Shown: one piece after another, positions 54,464 through 64,000 of the stretch
Layout of the letters: each line of letters opens with the position of its first letter
Numbering within the stretch: the stretch's first letter is position 1
NCBI GenBank assembly: GCA_038049695.1
Contig: CP142458.1
Location: 43,059,501 to 43,123,500 of the forward strand
DNA: 64,000 nt
Origin: Cinnamomum chago
Lineage: Eukaryota; Streptophyta; Magnoliopsida; Laurales; Lauraceae
Direction: 5' to 3'
The notes under the pieces: generated by a model
Database searches by the model: none
What the model saw: the letters and a program-made list of their open reading frames with translations, nothing else
Told to the model about the DNA's origin: nothing
Program-made: the position numbers and the translations under genes

Positions 54464-56484
54464 ATGAGAGGGATGAACCACCCCAACCCAGACCGCATTC
54501 TGTCCTCAGAAAAAACTGTCTTCGTTACCAATCTGTCCAAGGAGATCTCCAGAACAGAAGCCATGTTTTGCAGGGCAGGCAAGGTCATTGGCTCCTTGCC
54601 AGTTGATAGAATCTCAGGCAACAAGAGAGGTTTCAGCTTTGTCAGATTCAAATCAGAAGCAGAGGCGCTGAAAGGGATCGAGATAGCCGACATAAGATCT
54701 TGGGGTGGTAGGGAAATTTCGCCCAAGATTGCCTTAACCCCAGCTGATAGATCAGCCAAACCTTCATTTTCCTTCCAACAACCCAGTCCTAATCTCTGTA
54801 AGCAATCCATGGTTCTCGGGAAGGAATCCACTCATCAAAGCAACAATGGCAGCAAAAAGAGAAGGGTGGATAATCAGTAATGGATACCAGCCAGCAGTGA
54901 AAAAGAATGTTACAATTCTCTCTGGTGGTGGGCTTCTTGAAACAATGCTCTGACGGTGCCAATTCGATTGATATCTGGCTTCATCGAGTGTGGGGGAAGA
55001 GGCCAATCATAACCAAGATGATCGACAGGGAGAACAGGTTTCTTCAGGAAAAAAGGTGTAGGAAGTTCTGTACAGCGCTAATACCCAGGACCACTCTCCT
55101 TTCGTCGCGATTGAAAGATGGATGGAGGTGATCGGATCTCCTCCTCTTCAGTGGGTAAGATTTTATGGAGTCCCCGTACAGGCGTCGAGGGAGGGGTTTT
55201 TTTGTCTCCTTGGAGATTGCCTAGGCCAGACTGTGTATCCAAGGAGGAGTCAACTTTCGGAAGGGTGAAAATTCTGTCTGGGAAGGTCCGCAAGGTGCCA
55301 AAACAGATTTACCTGTGGGTTGACAATCTTCAATTCACTGTCGTGGTGGAAGAAGGAGATCTGACCGGAGGAATCACAACACCACCAGAAAATGATAGAG
55401 GAGGGTCTTCCTATTCGCCTTCCGATCGGGTGTTTAATCAAGGTCACGAGGTTGAAGATGATGGCCATAGTTTCCCAGATCCAGGCCTTCATAGTGGATC
55501 GGAGCTGAGGCGGGCTTCAGGTTTAATTACGTCCAACGGAAATCCTGGATCAGTGGTGGCCAGCCCGAAACTTCATCATGCGAACCAAATGGGTCATGGC
55601 GTGTCCAATGGGCCAGGCTTGTTTTCTTTTTTAAAGAGGGCCGATCGTAAATATCGCTCAGCTTCTTCTTCGGGAGATCACAGCAGCGAAAGGCCTAGGG
55701 CTCTGAGGAGTCTCTCAGGAAGCGAGTTGGCTCCCTGCTCGATGGAGTTGACAAGCACAATCAAGGGCGCCTCATCTGCTTCGGACAATACACAACCAAC
55801 TTTGGCTGACTACTCCAAATCTAACAAGCTTGGATCTGTCCTTCGCCTGATCGGTCAAATTCATACGGATTCACCACGGAGATTGGCGCCTGCTAAAGGT
55901 TCTCCAGACCTAGGGGATGTGGCTCTGCTTCGACACCGGTGATGATCTTGGTCATCAACACCAACACAGGTCTGCAACCACTGCTCTGCTGCGCTGCTGC
56001 GTTCGTGTCCCCATATCAGATTGGGCAAGGGTGATGAGGATGGGGATGCATCTGTCCAGGGATGCAGGGAACCTGTTCTCAGCCAGCTCCAACAGAGGAG
56101 TGACCCAGGGATGGGTAACAAGGGTTGGGTGTCTGTCCCAAAGATAGTAGAAACAGTTGGTTGCCTACCAGAAGGTCGCAGAAATTCTTCTCCTTTCTTA
56201 GAGGCTGGTGAAGGTTCATCCAGCAATGACAGAATTTCTCTGCCAACTCCAGCTGAAGGATCTGCTATCCGAGATCTAAGGGCTAAAGGGAACTGCTGTC
56301 AGGGGGGTGGATATTGTCCGATCTCAAATGCCGTTTCTAATCCCTGGTTATCTCAGACGATACTTAAATGTGGCAAAGTTGTGGAAATTACAGTAGATGA
56401 AAATAAGGGAGGTTGGAAGAGCCTCTTGGACTTCGCTCATACCAGAGATAAAGAGAACAGGGAAGCTGTATGCGGAGAGCACTA
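54464..56484 (+). pseudogene. LINE ORF1 (RRM and nucleic-acid-binding)
   Basis: First part 54464-54880: RRM-like fold with VFVTNLSKEIS (RNP2-like) and KRGFSFVRFKSEAEA (RNP1-like). Middle: WVRFYGVPVQASREGFFCLLGDCLGQTVY, then after a shift near 55235 STFGRVKILSGKVRKVPKQIYLWVDNLQF, the DUF4283-like part seen in plant L1 ORF1. A long low-complexity tail follows, with more shifts. It would coat LINE RNA. Several frame changes and a stop at 54878 make it inactive. Confidence 0.7.
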
Positions 56485-56607
56485 AAAAAGAAAAGGGTCT
56501 TGGGAGCTACAGGGCCTCACATGTTCCATCAACTATGAAAAGAACAAAAGCCGGGAAGCAGTTTCTCATACCTTCAGAAGGACCTCAGGTACCGCCACTA
56601 GTTACTC

Positions 56608-57655
56608 ATGGAGATTGTATCATGGAACGTGCGGGGGTTGGGCAGTCGTTCTAAACGGGCGATTGTTAAAGAGGTAATTCGCTCTTCACACTGCTATTAT
56701 TTTAATTCAAGAGTCAAAACTTAACTCTGAAGGATTCGATCATAAAAAGGATTTGAGGAAGGGGCAGTATTGATTGGCGCAGTTGTGATGCAGTTGGTAC
56801 GGCTGGGGGAATCCTGATTATTTGGAACAACAGCTTATTTTCTGTTTGGGAGCATTGTTGGGCTGGCAATTTCTCGATGTCTGCAGTTTTGGTAGATGAC
56901 GCATCCAAAGTCAGCCGGTTGGTTACGTCGGTGTATGGTCTCACCGATAGAAGCCTGCGGGATTCATTTTGGGGGGAGCTGGATTCTATTTGAAGTAACT
57001 GGAGTGGTCCCTGGTGCTTAGGAGGGGACTGGAACGTTGTCAGATAAACTCAGATTCTCCTTTGAGAAACTAGGGCGTAGAAAAACGACTTCTGATATGT
57101 TGGGTTTCTCAGAGTGGATCAATAAGCACTCCCTTATCGATCTGCACCTTGGGAGGAACTAGATTCACTTGGTCCAATCACCTATCTTCTCCTGCTATGT
57201 CGTGTTTGGACAGATTCCTCCTCTCCTGTGCTATGTCGTGTTTGGACAGATTCCTCCTCTCCTGTGATTGGCTTGAGCGTTTTCCAGAAGCCTGTCTATC
57301 TGCTCTTCCGAACCCCATCTCTGATCATTGCCCAATCCTCCTCGACACTAAGTGCGATAGATGGGGCCCAGCTCCATTTCAATTTGAATTAATGTGGCTA
57401 GAGGAGAAATTTTCCTCTGGTCTTATTAGAAGGTGGTGGCTGGATTCTAATGTGGGGGGTTGGGCTGGCTTCAGATTAGCCTCCAAACTCAAAAACCTAA
57501 AGTCAAAATCAAGGAGTGGATCCAGCATAACTTCGGTGATGTGAAAGCGGCTAAAGCTGAAATTTTGGAAGAAATTCAAAGTCTGGACATTCAAGACGAT
57601 AATGGTTTAGTAATGAGCTTTCCAGCGAACCTCTGCTATGTCCTTGGATCATTCA
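56608..57655 (+). pseudogene. LINE ORF2 endonuclease part
   Basis: Begins MEIVSWNVRGLGSRSKRAIV at 56608, the APE endonuclease start, followed by SCDAVGTAGGILIIWNN, GGDWNVVR, RFTWSNHLSSPAMSCLDRFL and LPNPISDHCPILLDTK (57301-57350). Shifts near 56690 and stops near 57000 and 57050. A 36-bp in-frame tandem duplication at 57195-57266 repeats AMSCLDRFLLSC. Homology ends near 57650, before reverse transcriptase. Confidence 0.75.
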
Positions 57656-59159
57656 ACTAGTTACTACTATCATCATCAAGTCCAAGATTTTTCTCTAGTG
57701 TCCCCAAAAGTTTCACACCTACCTATGTCCTTTAGGGCATGTTTGGGTACCGTCCTCGCAGAGGAATCCTCACCGGTTTTCCTCGATTCCGAGGAAACCC
57801 CGTGTTTGTTTGAAGAGAGGAAAAACAGGTCCAAATCCTCCCAACCCATCAAAAAGCCACGGTAGCGCTGAATCCTCAGATCCTACCTCTCCCCATCAGA
57901 TTTTCTCTTTCCAAACAATCGAATAAGTGTTGAAAAAGACGAAGCTACAGTAACTCCGCATGGTCATGTGTTTGGAATTTGTGGGACCCTCAAGACAGAT
58001 CCAGACTGGTAATCATGTTCTAACTGCCCAAATGCATCATAGATTTTGAGATATTAGCAAAAAACAGTCCAGACCAACAGATGACGATTTCTGAATTTCA
58101 CTGGGCCCCATTTGCGAAATCCGAACCGTTAATCCTCTTCAAGAGATCAAGAACGTATAGGATTTCAGATTTGGGTCTCTGATTAATCTTGGATCATGAG
58201 AGAAATGAGAAAAGTTCAAGCCGTTCAGCTTCCATAGTGCAGAAAAGGGAATGCTTTTGGCAGTCCGTTCTTTTTTTTTTTCCTCCAATTTGTGATTCCA
58301 TCTCTACACCACCCCAAACCCAATTCCCTCCATTCCCACGGCTACGCCGAAAAAAAAAAGAGTCTAATAACCCCCACCTCCCAAAATCCTTAAACCCTAA
58401 AAAAAACCCACCATCCTTCGAAAACTAGGAATTCCGAAGCCCCAAAACCTTCGAAAACCACCGCACTCCCCACAACCCAAACCCGCCGAAGCCACACCGT
58501 GTGAAACCAACGTCGCAGGGCACAATCAACCAAAACCCAACCAAACCTGACCCCATTCGGAACCCCAAACCCTTTGTCCCATAACTCCTGTTCAGCAACA
58601 CCCCAAGCCCAGTAAAAAAAAAAAAAAAAAAAACGAGAGAGAGAGAGGAGCAAGGGACAGAAGAGAGAGAGCAGAGCATACCTGGTACCACGTTGTCAGA
58701 ATCGTCACAGCAGCATTACCGACCAGTCAGCTTCATCATCTCCATTGCTATTGTCGATGTTGGTCGCCCGAACTCTTCCCTCTTCTCTCTTCATTCAATC
58801 CAAAACAGAGGTTGGTGCCCCTTCCTTTTTATTTTCTTCTGCACGAAAACCAACACAGAAACGAAGGAGGTTTTCTCACCTCATAGAACATGTGACAACT
58901 TACTTCATGGGCCTAACCAAAGTTCGGATCTCATGAGTCATGAGAACCCGAACCCGGCCAAATTCAAATTAAAAAAAAAAAAAAAGTCATTTGTATCAGA
59001 TTGGACGGTCCAAATTGACTACATAGATATTGAAGCCATCTACAATCCAATCATCGAATCTTCTTTACCAGCGTGCTCCACTCATCAGGATCCACACAGC
59101 AGGTCAAACCCAATTATTGCACCCAAAATCATCATGAGAAGTTTTGGACACTCAATTTA
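57656..59159. other. region without a clear gene
   Basis: Mixed sequence. 57733-57960 starts GGGCATGTTTGGGTACC, like the end of some plant MITEs, but no matching end was found. 58380-58620 is C/A-rich. A run of 19 A (58614-58632) and a GA repeat follow. Open frames here have biased composition and no known motif. Confidence 0.4.
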
Positions 59160-59225
59160 AATTCAAAGAATTTTGTATCAGCACAAATATGGTGATTGGT
59201 ATCTTGAGACTGAGTTCTACTTTGA

Positions 59226-60021
59226 GCAATTTCTTAATTTGAAGTAAGAAGACCAAATGGTTGATGAATATACCCGGTAATTTCAAGATTTGCAATACAT
59301 GCAAACTAGAAAAGGATGAGACACATGATTTAGTTCGCTATGTTAGAGGCTTGAGACCATACATAGTGGAAAATATGATTTTTTGCAAAACTAGTCAACA
59401 TGCATATTTAGAAGCATTCCGTGCAGAGCGCATGTTTAGACGGTCTCACATGCGACAATGTAAGCATGAAGAAAGACAAGTCTCAACAAAGACCAAGAGC
59501 CCATGTTGTGGAGAGACTTTTTGCAGGAGAAGATAATCCCACTTTTGTCATTTGCCGACTCCTTAATACAAACGAGAAAAAGAAGAATGGAGACGGGCTA
59601 GGAAATTTCACACGCGGGTAAGAGTCAAAGACAAGTTTGTTAATGTGATTATTGAAAATGGTAGTGTAATAAATTTTATCGCACAAGAGGTTATTGACAT
59701 GCTTAATTTGCCAACTGAGAAGCTTCCTAAGCCCTACTAAGTCACATGGTCAAATGGTTGTCATCCTCGTGACTCATATTTCGTATCATTCAGATTGGCA
59801 ATTACAAGGACAAAATTTGGTGTGATGTCATCCATATGAATATTGCTCATATTATTTTTGGATGTCCATGGATTTTTTATCGGAAAGGGCACAATGATAA
59901 AGAGGCGAACACATATACCCATTTTTGGAATGGAAAAGGGATTGGACTCATTCCAATGAATTCAACAGCTCCGTCTTCATCTACATCATCACCTTCAACA
60001 AAAGAACCATATAAAGAGTAA
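59226..60021 (+). pseudogene. gypsy gag-protease remnant of G
   Basis: Gag end in two frames (QFLNLK, EDQMVDEYTR, FQDLQYMQTRK, LVRYVRGLRPYIVENM; 59226-59370). Then a retroviral-like protease: VIIENGSVINFIAQEVIDMLNLP near 59645-59710, followed by MNIAHIIFGCPWIFYRKG and THFWNGKGIGLIP (59836-59960). Stops and shifts throughout. The active-site Asp is replaced (IENGS in place of DxG). Confidence 0.7.
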
Positions 60022-60676
60022 AAAGTTGAACGGGAAGTCATGATTGCACCACAAGCAAAGATAAAAGACATCATCAAGGATGACATCGAAGAGCAAGTTC
60101 ATGGCAAAGCTGATTTCGTGGATGCAAACAATATTGATCAAGGCACTGTCAATCAAGAGCCCCAAAGGGTTGACGAAGAAGAAGAAGCAAACATTGAAGA
60201 TAGTGACTTGGTTAGCGAACAAAGTGAACATCTGGTAGATCCAAATTGTAATTCCACTGCCAGAAAATCCAATTGAGACATCGGAAATCAAATCAATTGT
60301 CCCAATGGTTTCACAAGAAGATCAAACTGTTGAAGTTCTCCACATTGACTTCATTTTCAGGAATCAACGAAGGATATTCAATGCTCATGATCTGTTGGTA
60401 CAACGACGACGATTGAAGCATCTACTGGTCAGATTGCACATCCAAGTTAACTGCAGACATAAGAAGCGACACTTCAGACCTACTTTTAGATGGATGAAGA
60501 GATTGAGTCAAACTTCCAAGTTATGTCAAGAGAATGGAGATCATAAGAAAAATCAGAAGTTTGTGCGATTGATTTTCGACCAAAGGGAACATTTAACGAA
60601 CTTCGGTTGAATTCTCTCCAGTATTATCAAGTTGTCAACTCGCCGAAGTTGAGACTTTTCCAAGCCGGGGAGAATT

Positions 60677-61050
60677 GATGCAGGCTAGACAATAGGTCGG
60701 TCGGTTAACCCATTGGGTTCGGCCTATAGGCCCAAGGGGTCATCCCGTTATTTAGGAGTTTGATTTGATTAGGATTAATATTAGTTAGTTTCCCATTTTG
60801 TTTAGGCATATTCAGATATTAGGAAATATTGTTTCTTAGGGATCAAGCCAACTCCTCTATATAAGGATGTTAGGCCTCATTGTAATGCAATATTTATTCC
60901 AATTAATAAAAGATCCCTTGAGTTTTCTTCAGTTTATGGAATGTTTAATGGTTGTGAGTGTGTGTGCCCCTTAGGGCTAGAATCCATCATTGGATTCGAT
61001 CAATCCCTCGAGAGATTGATCTACTGCTCAATCACGGATCTGTGGCTACA
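60677..61050 (+). repeat. presumed 3' LTR of gypsy G
   Basis: Starts TGATGCAGGC after a purine tract (AAGCCGGGGAGAAT) that follows the pol end (LRLFQAGEN). TATA-like TCTATATAAGG near 60856-60867 and AATAAA near 60904. The end at TGGCTACA is a guess, as no partner LTR is present. Confidence 0.5.
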
Positions 61051-61084
61051 CCACTCTTGACCTTTTCCTCTTGATTACAATTAC

Positions 61085-61340
61085 CGACCTCCTACAAAAG
61101 ATGCAAGATATGCTATCTTTGAGATATAGAAGTTCCTCTAATTAAATAGAGAGATTTAATTTGTAAACTATACCAGGGTACTTTTATATCCTTGATTTCA
61201 AAGACCTCGATCAACTGCCCCTAGAAGTTGGATATTTCTTGTGGGCTATCAACGAAGACTATAGTATCATCAACATAGACGATGGTAGTTGTCCAAACAT
61301 CACTCTTCCTTAGAAACAATGTGTGAACCGCATCACTTGT
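61085..61340 (-). pseudogene. copia RT scrap F
   Basis: Minus strand reads CKWATSDAVHTLFLRKSD, TTTIVYVDDTIVFVDSPQEI and QLIEVFEIKDI, an RT core piece with YVDD, from a family other than D. Cut by D at about 61350. One in-frame TAG. Confidence 0.7.
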
Positions 61341-61349
61341 TGCCCATTT

Positions 61350-61394
61350 GCAATACATCGGTACTAAATGATAGATATGCAATACATCGGTACA
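61350..61394. repeat. 16-bp direct repeat at F/D junction
   Basis: TGCAATACATCGGTAC at 61350-61365 and 61379-61394, on either side of the junction where D loses its RNase H end. Confidence 0.8.
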
Positions 61395-62290
61395 AACTGG
61401 CTAACCGTATGAACGGCATGAGAGATATCCGGCCGAGTCATAGTTAAGTAGAGCAAACTACCAACTATCCGCTGAAAAACAGAGGGATCATCCAGGGGAA
61501 GGTCATCATCCGCACTGATCTTGCTGTTTAACTCCATAGGTGTATCAAAAGTGTGAGCATCATCAAATTTTGCCGAAGTGATCAAATCTGTAGCATATTT
61601 TCGCTGATGAACCCGAATGCCAGATTTGCTATGCAAGAATTCCAGCCCCAGAAAGTACGTGAGAAGTCCAAGATCCTTCATTCTGAAGTGTCGAGTGAGA
61701 TGATGTTTGAGATCCGTAACGCCAGCACTATCATTGCTACTGATAATCATATCATCAACATAGACTAAAAGGAACGTGTAGCCCTTCGTTGTCCATTGAA
61801 GAAACAGTGAGCTATCCGAATGACTCTGACGAAATCTAGCTTGAAGAATTGCAGTCCGGAATTTATCAAACCACGCTCTGGGAGCTTGCTTAAGTCCATA
61901 CAAAGATTTCCGCAACTTACAAACATGCTGAGGAGGACATGCATATCCTGGAGGAGGCTTTAAGTAAACAGTCTCTTGCAAATCGCCATGAAGAAATGCA
62001 TTTTTGACATCCATTTACCACAGAGGCCAGTTACGGGCTACAGCGACACAGAGGAGAGTACGAACAGTGGTCATTTTAGCCACTGGTGCAAATGTCTCCT
62101 CATAGTCGATTCCATACTCCTGTTTATAACCCTGTGCAACCAATCGAGCTTTATAGCGATCAAGACTCCCATCGAAGTGAACTTTTATGGAGTAGATCCA
62201 TTTACTGCCAATTACAGAGGCGCCTTCAGGAGCCGGTACCAAGTCCCATGTATGATTAGCTTCGAGAGCGAGTAATTCCTCATTCATAGC
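61364..62290 (-). pseudogene. copia reverse transcriptase of D
   Basis: [35 protein letters not shown], then a TAA (62017-62015) in place of the usual Gln before MDVKNAFLHGDL. Then SLYGLKQAPRAWFDKF, catalytic VYVDDMII near 61760, MKDLGLLTYFLGLEF and GSLLYLTMTRPDISHAV. Except for the single stop the RT is readable to 61390. The CAA to TAA change suffices to kill it. Confidence 0.88.
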
Positions 62291-63300
62291 ATCCTGCCAA
62301 TAAGCAATCTTCGAGGCCTGTGAATATGAGGTGGGTATAGGAGTACTATCTAAGGATGAAAAGAGAGCAGGAAAGCCATAGCGGTTAGGGGCAATGGAAA
62401 GATGATTAGATCATCGCAGAGAGATGAGATTATCAGAAGAAGCATGGTTACCTGTAGGAGCAGTAGGCGGCACTGGGAGATGATCAGGAGAGGGAGGCAC
62501 CATAGGAGGAACCTTGTTACGCCGGACATAGACCTTGTGAGCAGGTGATGGAGTAGCAGACTTCGGGAATTGTGGCAAATATGACACAGCAATGGGATGA
62601 TGATCTAAACGTAATGAAAAGAAAGGAATATGTTCCAGGAAGATCACATTATGAGAGATTCGCATGCGTTTTTCAAACCGATCATAACACAAGAACCCTT
62701 TGTGTTCAGAACTATAGCCAAGAAAGATGCATTTGGCAGCCTGTGGGGATAGCTTAGTGCGCTCAGTCGGTGGAAGATGAACAAAACACAAGCAACCAAA
62801 CACAAGTAGGTGAGAGTATGAAGGTGGATGTTCAAAGAGAACTTCATAAGGAGTAGTTTTGCCCAAAACAACACTGGGAAGACGATTAATCAGATATACC
62901 GCAGTCTGTGCAGCATCACACCAAAATTCTGGAGGAACTAAGGATGCAAGTAAAAGGGTGCGAACAGTTTCAAGAATATGTCTGTTCTTTCTTTCCGCAA
63001 TTCCATTCTGCTGAGGAGTGTGCGGACAAGATTTTTGATGAAGAATTCCTTTATCAGAAATGAAAGCAGAGAATTCATGAGACAAGTATTCTCCGCCAGA
63101 ATCGGATCTAAGGATCTTGATATCTTTCTTAAATTGAGTGTGTACCATGTTATAGAATCTTTGAAAAATAGAAAACCCTTCAAATTTTAAACGCATGAAA
63201 TAAATCCAAGTATAACGGGAATTATCATCAATAAATGTCACAGTACTTGAATCCTGCCCTACTCAAGGTAGGAGCAATGCCCCAAACATCAGTGTGAATG
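62291..63300 (-). pseudogene. copia integrase of D
   Basis: Core open from 63241: TFIDDNSRYTWIYFM, ILRSDSGGEYLS and QQNGIAERKNRHILE (second catalytic Asp and Glu present), then FLGYSSEHKGFLCYD and a Pro-rich tail to 62411. The part before TFIDD, with the first Asp and zinc finger, is shifted near 63250. Joined to RT through a stop and a shift. Confidence 0.82.
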
Positions 63301-63479
63301 ATATCAAATGATTCTAATGAACAAGAGTTATGAACAGAAAATGGCAAACTATGACTCTTAAACAACAAGTTTCACATTTTGATTGAGATAAAGAAGACAT
63401 CATTTTATTATCAATTGAAGAGTCCAAACAACCAAGTTTAAACAAAGAAATTAAATTGGCATTGCTCACAAGACCAAGA

Positions 63480-63960
63480 CGTTTATGTCAAACCGTCCAC
63501 AAGTTTTTGAAATTATTAGAAGATGAAGCAAAGAAGGAATGATGTCCAATGTCCAGCAAAAACAGGCGCCCATGTTTACTCCCCATCGCGATCACCTTCC
63601 CAGTTTGTCGCCCCTGTATGACACAACCAGAAGAAGAAAAGTTAACAAGATAGCCCTCATCAATAAGTTGTCCTACAGAAAGTAGATTGGCCAATAATTT
63701 TAGAACAAAGTAGACATTGGAAAGGGTGATGGACTTGCCAGTGATACTAGATAAAGTAATGGTACCAACTCCAGAAATGAGTAGTTGATCACCATTAGCA
63801 ATGGTAATTTTTTATTTTCCAAGGTAAGGGTGGGAATCTGTAAAGCTATGTTCTACAGATGTCATATAATTTGAGGCTCATGAATCTGAAAACCATGTGG
63901 AAGAGGTGATAAAAGAAGAAAGAGATGCAGAAGAATGAAAGGCAGGAGATGCTATATGAG
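63480..63960 (-). pseudogene. copia protease of D with stop in active site
   Basis: Reads WFSDS, stop, ASNYMT near 63899-63865, so the Gly of the DSG active site is TGA. Then ANGDQLLISGVG, LANLLSVGQLIDEGY and SSSGCVIQGRQTGKVI to GRLFLLD. One more stop near 63810. Confidence 0.8.
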
Positions 63961-64000
63961 AATGAGGTTAATACCGACCACCAGAGAAGCTCATAGACGC

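Larger units (their letters stand above)
54430..57655 (+). mobile_element. L1-type LINE, 3'-truncated
   Basis: Plus-strand non-LTR element, opposite to ARG1. It has ORF1 with an RRM-like domain and a nucleic-acid-binding middle part, then ORF2 with the APE endonuclease up to SDHCPILL and a little beyond. The reverse transcriptase and poly(A) end are missing after about 57655. No flanking duplication seen. LINE copies usually lose the 5' end, so loss of the 3' half points to a later deletion. Confidence 0.75.
59160..61050 (+). mobile_element. Ty3/gypsy derivative G, internally deleted
   Basis: Plus-strand gypsy remnant with part of gag and protease, an uncertain spacer, the far end of pol and a presumed 3' LTR (60677-61050). 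RT, RNase H and integrase core are absent between about 60020 and 60600. No 5' LTR found. Confidence 0.65.
61364..64000 (-). mobile_element. Ty1/copia element D, partial
   Basis: Minus-strand pol of the same family as C (3412-5567), from protease (right, running off the window) through integrase to RT. RNase H and the 3' LTR are missing; it stops at 61364 by joining copia scrap F. Gag and the 5' LTR would lie right of the window. Confidence 0.85.

Noticed and set aside
54461-54880. RRM protein as a host gene
   Set aside because: It is followed by DUF4283-like and APE endonuclease sequence in the order of an L1 element, so it is LINE ORF1.
57731-57960. MITE starting GGGCATGTTTGGG
   Set aside because: No matching inverted end or target duplication could be found.
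58390-58691. Two overlapping minus-strand frames rich in Phe, Val and Gly
   Set aside because: They arise from reading a C/A-rich and poly-A stretch backwards; no domain and no homologue pattern.

Overview
This window is nuclear DNA from a flowering plant. It holds the 3' ends of two spliced plant genes embedded in plant-type retrotransposons. The LTR elements have primer sites matching initiator-tRNA-Met, Ty1/copia and Ty3/gypsy polyproteins and 5-bp target duplications. There is also an L1-type LINE, a tRNA-derived SINE-like sequence and several inverted-repeat elements (MITEs). I see no bacterial-type genes, rRNA genes or CRISPR. The sequence does not fix the species; the very large transposon-filled introns or intergenic spaces suggest a big, TE-rich angiosperm genome.

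Left block (1-16.2 kb): five Ty1/copia pieces. E (1-3411, minus) has gag/protease, a long leader, a primer site and a truncated LTR. C (3412-5567, plus) is a truncated pol plus 3' LTR. B (5568-9839, minus) is a decayed relative of A. A (9853-15312, minus) is complete, with identical 310-bp LTRs, a perfect target duplication and all catalytic residues. M (15362-16190, minus) is an old RT/RNase H relic. In A and in B, gag and pol are separated by an in-frame amber codon at the same place.

Gene 1 (17516-23881, plus): the last six exons of the GPI ethanolamine phosphate transferase gene PIGN. Its final 4.47-kb intron is a MITE hotspot in TA repeats. Earlier exons are not visible, so either the gene continues left of the window across about 17 kb of transposons or this is a 3' fragment.

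Nested block (28.2-50.0 kb): a Tat-like Ty3/gypsy element I (28197-49957, target duplication ATACC) contains a chromovirus H (29196-42056, ATCCC) and a solo LTR J (43981-47027, GCCGG). H contains solo LTRs L (30747-32525) and K (38115-41167, TATGT). Element I has lost RT and most of integrase but keeps an antisense coding region behind its own TATA-like box.

Right part: a degenerate A-rich repeat array (50.2-51.6 kb), a SINE-like tRNA relic, a LINE tail, and then gene 2 (54147-53136, minus), the last five exons of an ARG1-type DnaJ protein. A LINE (54.43-57.66 kb) lies in antisense just upstream of it. After that come a gypsy derivative G (59.2-61.05 kb), a copia RT scrap F, and a copia pol D (61364-64000, minus) of the same family as C. 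The two host genes point toward each other and do unrelated jobs, GPI-anchor assembly in the ER and gravitropic signalling. There is no operon-like logic; the structure of the window is set by successive transposon insertions.
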